This document shows, one piece after another, positions 8,184 through 17,100 of a DNA stretch of 64,000 bases. Source of the stretch: Ochrobactrum teleogrylli (GTDB lineage: Bacteria; Pseudomonadota; Alphaproteobacteria; Rhizobiales; Rhizobiaceae); contig NZ_VEWL01000015.1 in the NCBI RefSeq assembly GCF_006376685.1, forward strand, positions 1-64,000, given 5' to 3'. Every line of letters starts with the position of its first letter. Position 1 is the first letter of the stretch. The position numbers were made by a program, and so were the translations under genes. A model generated the notes under the pieces. The model had not been told where the DNA came from, made no database searches, and saw only the letters and a list, made by a program, of their open reading frames with translations.

Positions 8184-9794
8184 TTACTCCGCAGCGATGC
8201 GGATTGCCGGTGCTGCGTCCTTGACCTCGTGATCGACGTGACGCTCGAACTTTTCGAAGTTGGTGACGAACATATCGACCAGCTTTTTGGCCTGCGCGTC
8301 ATAGGCGGCCTTATCGGTCCAGGTGGAGCGCGGATCGAGAATGGACGTATCCACGCCCGGCACTTCAACCGGAACGGCGAAGCCGAAATTCGGATCGATG
8401 CGGAATTCGGCGTCGTTCAGCGAGCCATCGAGGGCGGCAGCGAGAAGCGCGCGGGTTGCCTTGATCGGCATGCGCTTGCCGGTGCCATAGGCGCCGCCGG
8501 TCCAGCCGGTGTTGACGAGCCAGCAATCGACCTTGTGTTCGGCGATCAGCTTGCGCAGCAGATTGCCGTATTCCGACGGATGACGCGGCATGAACGGTGC
8601 GCCGAAGCAGGTCGAGAAGGTTGCTTCCGGTTCGGTGACGCCCTTTTCAGTGCCTGCGACCTTGGCCGTGTAACCGGACAGGAAGTGGTACATGGCCTGT
8701 GCAGGCGTGAGCTTGGCGATGGGAGGCATCACGCCGAAAGCATCGGCGGTGAGCATAATGATGTTCTTCGGCTGGCCGCCCTTGCCCGTCTTCGATGCAT
8801 TCGGGATGAAGTCGAGCGGATAGGCGCAACGGGTGTTTTCGGTCAGCGAACCATCGTCGAAATCCGGCTGGCGATTGGCGTCGAGCACGACGTTTTCCAG
8901 CACAGTGCCGAAACGCTGCGTCGTGGCATAGATTTCCGGTTCTGCTTCGGCGGAAAGACGGATGGTCTTGGCATAGCAGCCGCCTTCGAAATTGAAGATG
9001 CCGTGTTCACCCCAGCCATGCTCGTCGTCGCCGATCAGCGTGCGCGTCGGGTCGGCGGAAAGCGTGGTCTTGCCGGTGCCGGACAGGCCGAAGAAGACAG
9101 CGGTGTCGCCATCCGGGCCTTCATTGGCCGAGCAATGCATCGGCATCACGCCCTTGGCAGGCAGAATATAGTTGAGCGCGGTGAAGACCGACTTCTTCAT
9201 TTCACCAGCATAGGAGGTGCCGCCGATCAGCACGATCTTGCGGGTCAGATCGACCGCGATCACCGTCTCGGTACGTACGCCATAGCGTTCCGGATCGGCC
9301 TTGAAGGATGGCAGATCAATGATCGTCATTTCCGGCACATAGGAAGCAAGCTCTTCCTGGGCCGGACGGATCAGCAGGTTGCGGATAAACAGCGAATGCC
9401 AGGCATATTCGGTCACAACGCGGGCGTTGATCTTGTTGTCGGCGTCAGCACCGCCGATGAGATCCTGTACGAAAAGCTCCTTGCCCTTCGCATGCTCGAT
9501 GAAATCGGCATAGAGAAGCTCGAAGGCTTCCGGCGTGATCGGCTTGTTGTTGTCCCACCAGACCTGATCTTCGGTGTTGGCGTCGCGGACCACGAATTTG
9601 TCCTTCGGCGAACGGCCCGTGTGCTGGCCGGTGCGGGCAACGAGCGCGCCCTGTGCCGTCAGTTCGGCTTCGCCGCGGCGGACGGTTTCCTCATAGAGCC
9701 GGGCCGGTCCGAGGTTATAAAAGACTGCGGAGAGTTCCTTCAGTCCCGAAGTGGCAATGGAAGCGGCCGTATTGTGAATGCCGGTCTCTCTCAT
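8184..9794 (-). CDS. pckA: phosphoenolpyruvate carboxykinase (ATP)
   Basis: PckA converts oxaloacetate and ATP to phosphoenolpyruvate, the entry step of gluconeogenesis. The 536-residue product is full length for the ATP-dependent family. It carries [14 protein letters not shown] near the N-terminus, the P-loop [11 protein letters not shown] at about residues 235-245 and the metal-binding GDDEHGWG after it. It is transcribed divergently from the response-regulator gene, with a 420-bp AT-rich region between them. Known work in Rhizobiales links the ChvI/BvrR system to carbon metabolism genes, so shared regulation is plausible but not shown here. Confidence 0.97.
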   Translation of the reverse strand: MRETGIHNTAASIATSGLKELSAVFYNLGPARLYEETVRRGEAELTAQGALVARTGQHTGRSPKDKFVVRDANTEDQVWWDNNKPITPEAFELLYADFIEHAKGKELFVQDLIGGADADNKINARVVTEYAWHSLFIRNLLIRPAQEELASYVPEMTIIDLPSFKADPERYGVRTETVIAVDLTRKIVLIGGTSYAGEMKKSVFTALNYILPAKGVMPMHCSANEGPDGDTAVFFGLSGTGKTTLSADPTRTLIGDDEHGWGEHGIFNFEGGCYAKTIRLSAEAEPEIYATTQRFGTVLENVVLDANRQPDFDDGSLTENTRCAYPLDFIPNASKTGKGGQPKNIIMLTADAFGVMPPIAKLTPAQAMYHFLSGYTAKVAGTEKGVTEPEATFSTCFGAPFMPRHPSEYGNLLRKLIAEHKVDCWLVNTGWTGGAYGTGKRMPIKATRALLAAALDGSLNDAEFRIDPNFGFAVPVEVPGVDTSILDPRSTWTDKAAYDAQAKKLVDMFVTNFEKFERHVDHEVKDAAPAIRIAAE

Positions 9795-10214
9795 GGTGTC
9801 TCCGCCATCTGGTTTGACAAATTAATCTGCCCTCCGTTTTTTCCGTTCTCGGAGGAATGGCAGTCAGAAACAGATTAATTGTGGCAATTCAAATATTTAA
9901 TCGATTTAAAAATTTTGAATTTTTTTTAAATCGTTTAACTTTTGCGTTTTGGCGTGTATTTTTTGTGGAATACAATCTTTGCGAGCGTTAACCAAAGAAT
10001 GATTCGAGACGGCGCCTTTCACGGCTTCTTTCAGGGCTGCCACATTTTGTACCTAATTTGTACTGCACAAGCTGCATCACTATAATAAGATCGACGTGCA
10101 AATCAGGCGCTCGATGATCGAACCGCCCCACCAGCCGGTTGTTCCGGGTGGAATGCCAGATGGCAGAGCCCCAAAGGGGGATGCCCTGGCAAAACATGAA
10201 GGAGAAAGGTCCGC
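9795..10214. promoter_or_regulatory. divergent control region between pckA and bvrR
   Basis: No gene lies in these 420 bp. Bases 9880-9970 are strongly AT-rich. They contain a hairpin, CGATTTAAAAA at 9902-9912 with TTTTTAAATCG at 9923-9933, on the pckA side. Such T/A-rich tracts are typical of sites bound by Ros/MucR-type or nucleoid proteins. I cannot assign defined promoter boxes. Confidence 0.45.
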
Positions 10215-10934
10215 ATGAAGGAAGCCTCGGCAACGCAGACAATTGCGCTGGTCGACGATGACCGTAACATTCTGACCTCCGTTTCCATTGCGCTGGAGTC
10301 GGAAGGCTATCGGGTTGAAACCTATACCGATGGCGCTTCCGCACTTGATGGTCTGATGGCGCGTCCGCCAAATCTTGCGATCTTCGATATCAAGATGCCG
10401 CGTATGGACGGTATGGAGCTTCTGCGCCGCCTGCGCCAGAAATCCGATCTCCCGGTTATCTTCCTGACCTCGAAGGACGACGAAATCGACGAGCTGTTCG
10501 GTCTCAAGATGGGCGCCGACGATTTCATCACCAAGCCGTTCTCGCAGCGTCTGCTGGTGGAGCGCGTCAAGGCAGTTCTGCGCCGCGTCGCTGCCCGCGA
10601 CGGTACGGCAAAGCCTGCGGGCCAGCCGTCCAAGTCGCTGGAACGCGGTCAGCTGGTCATGGATCAGGAACGCCACACCTGCACCTGGAAGGGTGAACCC
10701 GTTACGCTGACGGTCACCGAATTCCTCATCCTGCACTCGCTCGCGCAGCGTCCCGGCGTTGTGAAAAGCCGTGACGCCTTGATGGATGCGGCCTATGATG
10801 AGCAGGTCTATGTGGACGATCGCACCATCGACAGCCACATCAAGCGCCTTCGCAAGAAGTTCAAGGTGGTTGACGACGACTTCGAGATGATCGAAACGCT
10901 CTATGGCGTCGGCTATCGCTTCCGCGAGGCTTGA
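10215..10934 (+). CDS. bvrR: response regulator BvrR/ChvI
   Basis: This is an OmpR-family regulator of 239 residues. The receiver domain has the acidic pocket in LVDDDRN, the phospho-acceptor Asp58 in [13 protein letters not shown], and the conserved Lys in FITKPF. The C-terminal winged helix ends with the typical [11 protein letters not shown]. BvrR/ChvI controls outer-membrane composition, virulence or symbiosis and acid adaptation in Brucella, Agrobacterium and Sinorhizobium. The kinase gene follows after 122 bp that hold a hairpin and a degenerate repeat. The symbol is assigned by sequence plus the adjacent hprK and PTS genes. Confidence 0.93.
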   Translation: MKEASATQTIALVDDDRNILTSVSIALESEGYRVETYTDGASALDGLMARPPNLAIFDIKMPRMDGMELLRRLRQKSDLPVIFLTSKDDEIDELFGLKMGADDFITKPFSQRLLVERVKAVLRRVAARDGTAKPAGQPSKSLERGQLVMDQERHTCTWKGEPVTLTVTEFLILHSLAQRPGVVKSRDALMDAAYDEQVYVDDRTIDSHIKRLRKKFKVVDDDFEMIETLYGVGYRFREA

Positions 10935-10948
10935 TGCATAGGATTACC

Positions 10949-10974
10949 AATGCCGGGTGCGATAGCCCGGCATT
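10949..10974 (+). terminator. hairpin between bvrR and bvrS
   Basis: AATGCCGGG and CCCGGCATT form a 9-bp stem around an 8-base loop, just after the bvrR stop codon. There is no T-run, so it may lower read-through or protect the bvrR message rather than terminate it. Confidence 0.45.
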
Positions 10975-10989
10975 GATTTGGAATATTTG

Positions 10990-11037
10990 ACGCACATCTT
11001 ATCCGAAATGCGTTTCACATTTTTCGGGATGCGCTCC
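10990..11037. repeat. degenerate family A repeat
   Basis: The stretch from GACGCACATC to GGGATGCGCTCC aligns with the reverse half of the repeat at 4270-4372 (ACGCA, TATCC, CACTTTT and GGAAATGCTC positions) but is diverged. It lies directly in front of the kinase gene. Confidence 0.4.
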
Positions 11038-11056
11038 AACGAGTAACAAAAGCGAG

Positions 11057-12886
11057 ATGGTCGCAGAGACCCAGAACGAAGGCCTTGCAGGCCAGAAAAC
11101 GAGTTTGCAAGCAAACTTGCGCGAGCGCAGGGCACGGCGGCAGCGCTCGGTGTTCTGGCGCCGTCTGTTTGCGCCCTTTCGCAAGTTTCTCGGTCAATAT
11201 CTGTTCTCGAGCCTGACGCGTCGCATCCTGTTTCTCAACCTTGCGGCGCTTGGCGTTCTGGTTTCCGGCATTCTCTATATGAACCAGTTCCGCGAGGGGC
11301 TGATCGACGCGAAGGTGGAAAGCCTTCTGACCCAGGGCAAGATCATCGCTGCGGCGATTTCGGCCTCGGCAACGGTCGATACCAACTCGCTGATGGTCGA
11401 TCCGGAAAAGCTTCTGGAACTGCAAGCCGGGCAAAGCCTGACCCCCTCGCCCGATTCTCCCGATAATTGGGAATTCCCGATCAATCCTGAAAAGGTTTCG
11501 CCCCTGTTGCGCCGGTTGATTTCGCCGACCAGCACGCGGGCGCGTATCTATGACCGCTACGCCAATATGCTGCTGGATTCGCGCGCGCTTTATTCGCCGA
11601 GTTTCCCATCCTCCAGCCCGGTGTTGAGCTACCCTCTGCCACCGATTGAGGGCGAAACGCCGGGGCTGTGGGAGCGTTTCAGCCGCTGGTTCACCGGCTT
11701 CTTCTATGGTGGCGGCTTGCCCGTTTATCAGGAACAGCCGGGCGGCAATGGTCTCGCCTTCCCCGAGATCGTCAAGGCGCTTTCTGGTTCTCCACAAACG
11801 GCGCAGCGCCGCACCGAAAAGGGCGAACTGGTGGTCTCTGTGGCCGTGCCGGTCCAGCGTTCGCGCGCGATTCTCGGCGTCTTGCTGCTTTCGACCGAAG
11901 GCGACGATATCGACAAGATCGTAGAGGGCGAGCGCATGGCCGTCTTCCGCGTGTTCGGTGTCGTGTCGCTGGTCATGGTGATCCTGTCGCTGTTCCTCGC
12001 ATCGACCATAGCAAGCCCGCTGCGCAAATTGTCGGCTGCGGCGGATCGCGTGCGTCATGGCGTCAAGAACCGTGTTGAAATTCCTGATTTCTCGGAGCGA
12101 CAGGATGAGGTGGGACATCTGTCCACCTCCATCCGCGACATGACGGACGCGCTTTACACCCGCATCGAAGCCATTGAGAGCTTCGCCGCCGATGTCAGCC
12201 ACGAGCTGAAGAACCCCCTCACCTCGCTACGCAGCGCGGTGGAGACCTTGCCGCTCGCCAAGTCGGAGGAATCGCGCAAGCGCCTGCTCGACATCATTCA
12301 GCATGATGTGCGCCGTCTTGATCGCCTGATCACCGATATTTCCGATGCTTCGCGCCTCGACGCGGAACTGGCGCGCGAACATATCGACCGCGTGGATATG
12401 AAGACGCTGCTCACCAATCTTGTCACTGCCGCGCGCGAAGTGCGCCGCAACAAGGTTGGCACCGAGATCGTCTTCAATACTGGCAAGCTGCCAGCGGGTA
12501 AAAAGGCCTTCTACGTCGCGGGCCATGACCTGCGGCTTGGGCAGGTGGTGAGCAATCTCATTGAAAATGCGCGCTCCTTCGTGCCCGACGATACGGGGCG
12601 CATCGTGGTGACGTTGCAGGGCGAAGGCAGCCGCCTGCGCATTCTCGTCGAGGATAACGGACCGGGCATCCCCATCGAGAATATCGAGCGGATTTTCGAG
12701 CGTTTCTATACGGATCGCCCGGCATCGGAGGCTTTCGGTCAGAATTCCGGCCTCGGCCTGTCGATCAGCCGTCAGATCATCGAAGCCCATGGCGGTACGC
12801 TGACGGCGGAAAACATCATCGATCCTGCAAAGCCCGATCAATTCAGGGGCGCCCGTTTCATCGTCGATCTTCCGGCCAGCACATGA
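11057..12886 (+). CDS. bvrS: sensor histidine kinase BvrS/ChvG
   Basis: The kinase has 609 residues. It has a basic cytoplasmic N-terminus, TM1 at about residues 57-75, a periplasmic sensor domain of about 220 residues, TM2 at about 298-318 and a HAMP region. The dimerisation helix carries His382 in DVSHELKNPL. The ATPase domain has VVSNLIENARS, VEDNGPGIP and SGLGLSI. It partners BvrR/ChvI, and all catalytic motifs are intact. Its stop codon overlaps the start of hprK by 4 bp, which ties envelope sensing to the PTS genes at the level of translation. Confidence 0.93.
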   Translation: MVAETQNEGLAGQKTSLQANLRERRARRQRSVFWRRLFAPFRKFLGQYLFSSLTRRILFLNLAALGVLVSGILYMNQFREGLIDAKVESLLTQGKIIAAAISASATVDTNSLMVDPEKLLELQAGQSLTPSPDSPDNWEFPINPEKVSPLLRRLISPTSTRARIYDRYANMLLDSRALYSPSFPSSSPVLSYPLPPIEGETPGLWERFSRWFTGFFYGGGLPVYQEQPGGNGLAFPEIVKALSGSPQTAQRRTEKGELVVSVAVPVQRSRAILGVLLLSTEGDDIDKIVEGERMAVFRVFGVVSLVMVILSLFLASTIASPLRKLSAAADRVRHGVKNRVEIPDFSERQDEVGHLSTSIRDMTDALYTRIEAIESFAADVSHELKNPLTSLRSAVETLPLAKSEESRKRLLDIIQHDVRRLDRLITDISDASRLDAELAREHIDRVDMKTLLTNLVTAAREVRRNKVGTEIVFNTGKLPAGKKAFYVAGHDLRLGQVVSNLIENARSFVPDDTGRIVVTLQGEGSRLRILVEDNGPGIPIENIERIFERFYTDRPASEAFGQNSGLGLSISRQIIEAHGGTLTAENIIDPAKPDQFRGARFIVDLPAST

Positions 12887-13365
12887 CCCCGGAAGAAGCC
12901 AGGAGCGGCCTCCACGCCACCACCGTGCAATTGCGCGGAAAGGGCGTGATGATCATGGGCCGCTCGGGCGCGGGCAAGACCGAACTGGCGCTGACGCTGG
13001 TGGAGCGCGCATCGCTCCGCAGCGAACAGGCGGCCCTCGTCAGCGATGATCGCACGATGTTGCGCGCCGAAGACAATCGCCTGATCGCCAGCGCGCCAGT
13101 TGCCCTTGCGGGCGGTGTGGAGATTCGCGGCGCTGGCCTGTTCAGGGTGCCTTTCGTTGCCAGCGTCACGCTTGATCTGGTGATCTGGCTTGTGGCCCGT
13201 GAAGAAGCGGAGCGTTATCCAGGCGGCGGAATCTGGAGCTTTGAAGGGATCGAACTGCCGCGTCTGCTTCTGCCGTCACTGTCGTCGAATGGCGATTCCA
13301 ACGCGCTGTCGCGGGCGATAGAGGCGACTTTGTTCTACGAACGGTGGTCGCCGGAGAATCGCTGA
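12883..13365 (+). CDS. hprK: HPr kinase/phosphorylase, short alphaproteobacterial type
   Basis: This 160-residue protein corresponds to the C-terminal catalytic half of Gram-positive HprK. It retains the P-loop GRSGAGKTE (residues 26-34), the acidic ALVSDDRTML strand and the signature EIRGAGLFRVPF. It phosphorylates the regulatory Ser of HPr (Ser61 in the product of 14025-14339). The N-terminal domain of the long form is absent, as is usual in Rhizobiales. It overlaps bvrS as ATGA. The following gene starts 254 bp later. Confidence 0.92.
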   Translation: MTPEEARSGLHATTVQLRGKGVMIMGRSGAGKTELALTLVERASLRSEQAALVSDDRTMLRAEDNRLIASAPVALAGGVEIRGAGLFRVPFVASVTLDLVIWLVAREEAERYPGGGIWSFEGIELPRLLLPSLSSNGDSNALSRAIEATLFYERWSPENR

Positions 13366-13502
13366 CCGGCGATGGTTTCGATTCTGTGAAGATTTCACAC
13401 CGCTGCGGCATTTTGCTTTTTTCAAGGCGGGGTGGAGATTTTTCACTTGCTATAAGGATTTGCCCTGCCAAGATGCACAACTCGCCGGCATGGTTCCGGC
13501 TG

Positions 13503-13549
13503 CAGTACGATCCTTAAAACGAGACAGGTTTTTTGGAGTGATCGTACTG
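13503..13549. promoter_or_regulatory. 10-bp inverted repeat upstream of the EIIA gene
   Basis: CAGTACGATC (13503-13512) and GATCGTACTG (13540-13549) are exact reverse complements 27 bases apart. They lie in the 254-bp gap between hprK and the EIIA gene, about 70 bp before the start codon. They could pair in the leader RNA or bind a dimeric regulator. A TATAAG-type box lies further upstream near 13450. Confidence 0.45.
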
Positions 13550-13619
13550 GAACAAAGCAGGTGCCATCTGATCATCTGGCGGGGTGATGCGGCGGGCGCG
13601 CGACGGGAGCTTTTATAGT

Positions 13620-14021
13620 ATGATCGGACTCGTGCTTGTTACGCACGGAAGGCTGGCCGAAGAGTTTCTTCATGCCGTTGAGCATGTGGTAGGCCCGCAA
13701 GATAATTTCGAAACCGTATGCATCGGTGCGGAAGATGACATGGAGCAGCGTCGGCGCGATATCGTCGAAGCTGTCGAACGCGCCGAAAATGGCAGCGGCG
13801 TCATCATCCTGACCGACATGTTCGGTGGAACTCCCTCCAATCTGGCCATCTCGGTCATGCAGGAAGGCAAGATTGAAGTCATCGCAGGCGTCAATCTGCC
13901 GATGCTGATCAAGCTTTCAAGCGTGCGGATCGGCGGCGACATCAAGACTGCGCTTCGCGAGGCGCAGGACGCGGGGCGTAAATATATCAACGTCGCAAGT
14001 CAGGTTCTGACAGGAAAGTAA
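13620..14021 (+). CDS. PTS EIIA component, mannose family
   Basis: The 133-residue protein is the EIIA(Man) fold. The phosphorylated residue is His9 in VLVTHGRLAEEF, and the typical ILTDMFGGTPSN loop follows. It has no EIIB or EIIC partner in the window. In Brucella and other Rhizobiales this protein belongs to an incomplete PTS that works in regulation rather than sugar uptake. The ATG at 13620 gives the family N-terminus. The stop lies 3 bp before the HPr gene. Confidence 0.93.
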   Translation: MIGLVLVTHGRLAEEFLHAVEHVVGPQDNFETVCIGAEDDMEQRRRDIVEAVERAENGSGVIILTDMFGGTPSNLAISVMQEGKIEVIAGVNLPMLIKLSSVRIGGDIKTALREAQDAGRKYINVASQVLTGK

Positions 14022-14024
14022 TAT

Positions 14025-14339
14025 ATGCGGTCCAGCGTCACCCTTACTGGCGAATACGATCCCGAAACTGCAATTTCCCGGTCGCTTGAGATCGTCAACA
14101 AGCGCGGGCTGCACGCCCGCGCCTCCGCCAAATTCGTCCAACTGGTCGACGGCTATGATGCGCATGTGCGCGTTTCCAAGGACGGCATGACGGTTGGCGG
14201 CACCTCGATCATGGGGCTGATGATGCTGGCCGCCTCGCCCGGCTGCTGCATCGAGGTCAGCGCTTCGGGCGAACAGGCCGAGACCGTGCTCGACGCCCTG
14301 CAGACGCTGATTGCCGACAAGTTCGGCGAGGAATGCTGA
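14025..14339 (+). CDS. ptsH: phosphocarrier protein HPr
   Basis: HPr passes phosphate from enzyme I to EIIA proteins. The 104-residue protein has the active-site His30 in KRGLHARASAKF and the HprK target Ser61 in GGTSIMGLMM. The N-terminus is about 15 residues longer than in classical HPr, which is common in this group. Presence of both phosphorylation sites fits the HPr kinase encoded just upstream. Enzyme I is not in the window. Its last codons overlap the start of the next gene. Confidence 0.94.
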   Translation: MRSSVTLTGEYDPETAISRSLEIVNKRGLHARASAKFVQLVDGYDAHVRVSKDGMTVGGTSIMGLMMLAASPGCCIEVSASGEQAETVLDALQTLIADKFGEEC

Positions 14340-15145
14340 GCGTTCTGGACGATCTAGCCGCGCCTGTCGCGGTTTTTGATGCGGGCATCGGAAGCTATGC
14401 GCTGGTCGAGTTGATCAGACGGCGACAGCCCCAACAGGACATCATCTATTTTGCAGATCGGGCGCGTTTTCCCTATGGCGGGAAGACGCGAAACGAGCTG
14501 CTGTCCATCATGCGCAGCACCATCGGCTATCTGACCGGTCTCGGTGCAAAAAGCGTCGTTCTGGCCTCCAACGCGCCGTCGATCATGGTGCTGGACGCGC
14601 TGAAAGATCAATTCTCCGTTCCCGTTTATGGCGTGGCGCCACCGGTTCGCGAGGCAATTGCGGCGAGCTGCAGCGGCCATGTTGCGATCATGGGCGTGCG
14701 GTCGATGATCGAAAGCGCTGAGCTAGGCGCATTTGTGTGCGCCCAAGCGAGCGAGCCGGAAAAGGTCCGTCTCATCAACGCCTCTCCCATGGTTGAGCTT
14801 GTGGAAAGCGGCCTGTTTCTGTCAGACCCGGCAAGAACAGCCGAAGACGTCACCCGTTTCTGTGAAGCGATTGCGGCAAACGATCCGCTCATTGATGTTC
14901 TGACCCTGTCGAGCACGCATTTGCCCTGGCTGCGCCCATTCTTCGAGAAAGCGCGCCCCGATTGGCTGTTTCTCGATCCGGCGGACAGCGTGGTGTCTAC
15001 CCTTCCCGCCACGCAAGGCGGCTCGGGCCGCACCGTCGCGCTGGTGACCGAAAGCGCCGCCTACCCCGTGTCCGATTTTCGTAAAATGCTGGAAACGCTT
15101 GGGATCTCTCTCGATCTGACCGTGGTGGACCCAGCAATCGGCTGA
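14333..15145 (+). CDS. Asp/Glu racemase-fold protein lacking both catalytic cysteines
   Basis: This 270-residue protein is built like glutamate racemase (MurI), but every active-site motif is altered. The N-terminal DSGxGG is DAGIGS, the first Cys motif (ACNTAS) reads ASNAPS with Ser79, and the second (GCTHxP) reads SSTHLP with Ser194. Racemisation by the two-Cys mechanism should be impossible, so it is probably a pseudoenzyme or has another substrate. The gene overlaps the end of ptsH by 7 bp and is therefore coupled to HPr translation. A regulatory role in the PTS cluster is my inference. Confidence 0.8.
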   Translation: MLSVLDDLAAPVAVFDAGIGSYALVELIRRRQPQQDIIYFADRARFPYGGKTRNELLSIMRSTIGYLTGLGAKSVVLASNAPSIMVLDALKDQFSVPVYGVAPPVREAIAASCSGHVAIMGVRSMIESAELGAFVCAQASEPEKVRLINASPMVELVESGLFLSDPARTAEDVTRFCEAIAANDPLIDVLTLSSTHLPWLRPFFEKARPDWLFLDPADSVVSTLPATQGGSGRTVALVTESAAYPVSDFRKMLETLGISLDLTVVDPAIG

Positions 15146-15327
15146 TTGTTCGATATGCACGTATAAAGATTTGTTTATATGAAGTTGTGCTTCGGCCCGC
15201 GATCTGCTAGTCAAAGCGGCAGCCGGAGCGGCTTTTATCGACGATATTCCGCTCCCAAACCATGTCTACAACGCCATTCCGAACCGGTTCATTGCCGTGT
15301 TGGAATTGTTTTTGATTGGAGCACGCG

Positions 15328-16728
15328 ATGACCGCAAGCCAAGATTTCGTCGTCAAGGATCTGAGCCTGGCCGACTGGGGCCGCAAGGAACTCGACATTG
15401 CCGAAACCGAAATGCCGGGCCTGATGGCTGCGCGCGCGGAATTCGGCAAGTCGCAGCCGCTGAAGGGCGCACGCATTTCCGGCTCGCTGCACATGACCAT
15501 TCAGACTGCCGTTCTGATCGAGACGCTCAAGGCCCTTGGCGCCGATGTGCGCTGGGCATCGTGCAACATCTTCTCGACGCAGGACCATGCCGCCGCTGCG
15601 ATTGCCGCCACCGGCACGCCGGTTTTCGCCATCAAGGGCGAAACCCTTGAAGAATACTGGACCTATACCGACCAGATCTTCCAGTGGCCGGATGGCCAGC
15701 CGTCCAACATGATCCTCGACGATGGCGGCGACGCCACCATGTACATCCTCATCGGCGCGCGCGCTGAAGCGGGTGAAGACGTCCTGTCGAACCCCGGTTC
15801 GGAAGAAGAGGAAGTTCTCTTCGCGCAGATCAAGAAGCGCATGGCTGCAACGCCGGGCTTCTTCACAAAGCAGCGCGATGCCATCAAGGGCGTGACGGAA
15901 GAAACCACCACCGGCGTCAACCGTCTGTACCAGTTGCAGAAGAAGGGCCTCCTGCCCTTCCCGGCCATCAACGTCAATGACAGCGTCACCAAGTCGAAGT
16001 TCGACAACAAGTATGGCTGCAAGGAATCGCTGGTCGACGGCATTCGTCGCGGCACCGACGTGATGATGGCTGGCAAGGTCGCCGTCGTCTGCGGTTACGG
16101 CGATGTCGGCAAAGGCTCCGCCCAGTCGCTGGCCGGTGCCGGTGCCCGCGTCAAGGTGACGGAAGTCGATCCGATCTGCGCCCTTCAGGCCGCCATGGAC
16201 GGCTTTGAAGTCGTGACGCTCAGCGATGCCGCTCCGACCGCAGATATCGTGATCACCACGACCGGCAACAAGGACGTCATCACGCTGGACGACATGCGCA
16301 AGATGAAAGACATGTGCATCGTCGGCAATATCGGCCACTTCGACAACGAAATTCAGATTGCCGCTCTGCGCAACCTGAAGTGGACCAATGTGAAGCCGCA
16401 GGTCGATCTGATCGAGTTCCCGGATGGCAAGCGCCTGATCCTTCTTTCGGAAGGCCGCCTGCTCAATCTTGGCAACGCGACCGGCCATCCGAGCTTCGTG
16501 ATGTCGGCCTCCTTCACCAACCAGGTGCTGGCTCAGATCGAGCTTTACACGCGTCCGGAAGCCTACAAGAACGAAGTCTATGTTCTGCCGAAGCATCTCG
16601 ACGAGAAGGTGGCGCGCCTGCATCTCGACAAGCTGGGTGCGAAGCTGACTGTGCTTTCTGAGGAACAGGCAGCCTATATCGGCGTCACTCCACAGGGCCC
16701 GTACAAGTCCGAGCACTACAGATATTAA
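15328..16728 (+). CDS. ahcY: adenosylhomocysteinase
   Basis: AhcY splits S-adenosylhomocysteine into adenosine and homocysteine and keeps methyltransferases active. The 466-residue protein carries the NAD-binding loop [15 protein letters not shown], the substrate motifs [15 protein letters not shown] and [10 protein letters not shown], and the C-terminal YKSEHYRY. I start at the ATG at 15328 (MTASQDF), which has GGAG eight bases upstream. An ATG four codons earlier overlaps that binding site. It is monocistronic, with its own terminator. No recognisable SAH or SAM riboswitch was found in the 180-bp leader. Confidence 0.97.
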   Translation: MTASQDFVVKDLSLADWGRKELDIAETEMPGLMAARAEFGKSQPLKGARISGSLHMTIQTAVLIETLKALGADVRWASCNIFSTQDHAAAAIAATGTPVFAIKGETLEEYWTYTDQIFQWPDGQPSNMILDDGGDATMYILIGARAEAGEDVLSNPGSEEEEVLFAQIKKRMAATPGFFTKQRDAIKGVTEETTTGVNRLYQLQKKGLLPFPAINVNDSVTKSKFDNKYGCKESLVDGIRRGTDVMMAGKVAVVCGYGDVGKGSAQSLAGAGARVKVTEVDPICALQAAMDGFEVVTLSDAAPTADIVITTTGNKDVITLDDMRKMKDMCIVGNIGHFDNEIQIAALRNLKWTNVKPQVDLIEFPDGKRLILLSEGRLLNLGNATGHPSFVMSASFTNQVLAQIELYTRPEAYKNEVYVLPKHLDEKVARLHLDKLGAKLTVLSEEQAAYIGVTPQGPYKSEHYRY

Positions 16729-16758
16729 CCATCGGTTAAGCATTCTACTACATGTTGA

Positions 16759-16795
16759 GACTGGACAGTTGACAGGCTGTCCAGTCTTTCTTTTT
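16759..16795 (+). terminator. terminator of ahcY
   Basis: GACTGGACAG (16759-16768) pairs with CTGTCCAGTC (16777-16786), followed by TTTCTTTTT. This is a textbook intrinsic terminator 30 bp after the stop codon. Confidence 0.9.
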
Positions 16796-17100
16796 GCGCG
16801 CGACACGCTTCACGTGGATTCGTCGGAAGGGTATTGTGAAGACGAATCAAAAGCATTCCCGGCAAAAGTGTATTGCGGTTTTGATGTTCGGGAATGCGAA
16901 GAAACAATGTGTTTTGGCGGGTGTTCGCGTGGTGCGTTTTTTGCCGGTTTCGGCGGGAAGCGGCTGGTCGCTTCGTCCCTGAAACACGTTCGGCTATCGG
17001 CACTGTGGCGGTGCCCGACGGTCGGTTGATGTGTTGAAATTGAAATGCGGGTGTGCGTCCGTTTGCGGAAGCACAGTCGGGTGGCGGAGAAAAGGGAAAC
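16796..17100. other. intergenic region between ahcY and divL, with a degenerate repeat
   Basis: No gene is supported here. At 16850-16902 a variant of the family A core (CAAAAGTGTATTGCGGTTTTG) is flanked by the stem GCATTCCCG/CGGGAATGC. The remainder should hold the divL promoter, but no clear boxes are visible. Confidence 0.5.

Noticed and set aside
12883-13365. Truncated or broken hprK
   Set aside because: The protein lacks the N-terminal half of Gram-positive HprK, but this short form with all catalytic motifs is the normal alphaproteobacterial version.
15146-15327. SAH or SAM riboswitch in the ahcY leader
   Set aside because: Only weak pairing (GGAGCGG with CCGCTCC) and a GAACCGGTTC palindrome are visible. 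None of the conserved riboswitch core sequences could be matched.
16769-17029. Small gene between ahcY and divL
   Set aside because: The frame starts inside the ahcY terminator and runs through a palindromic repeat. There is no binding site and no family.
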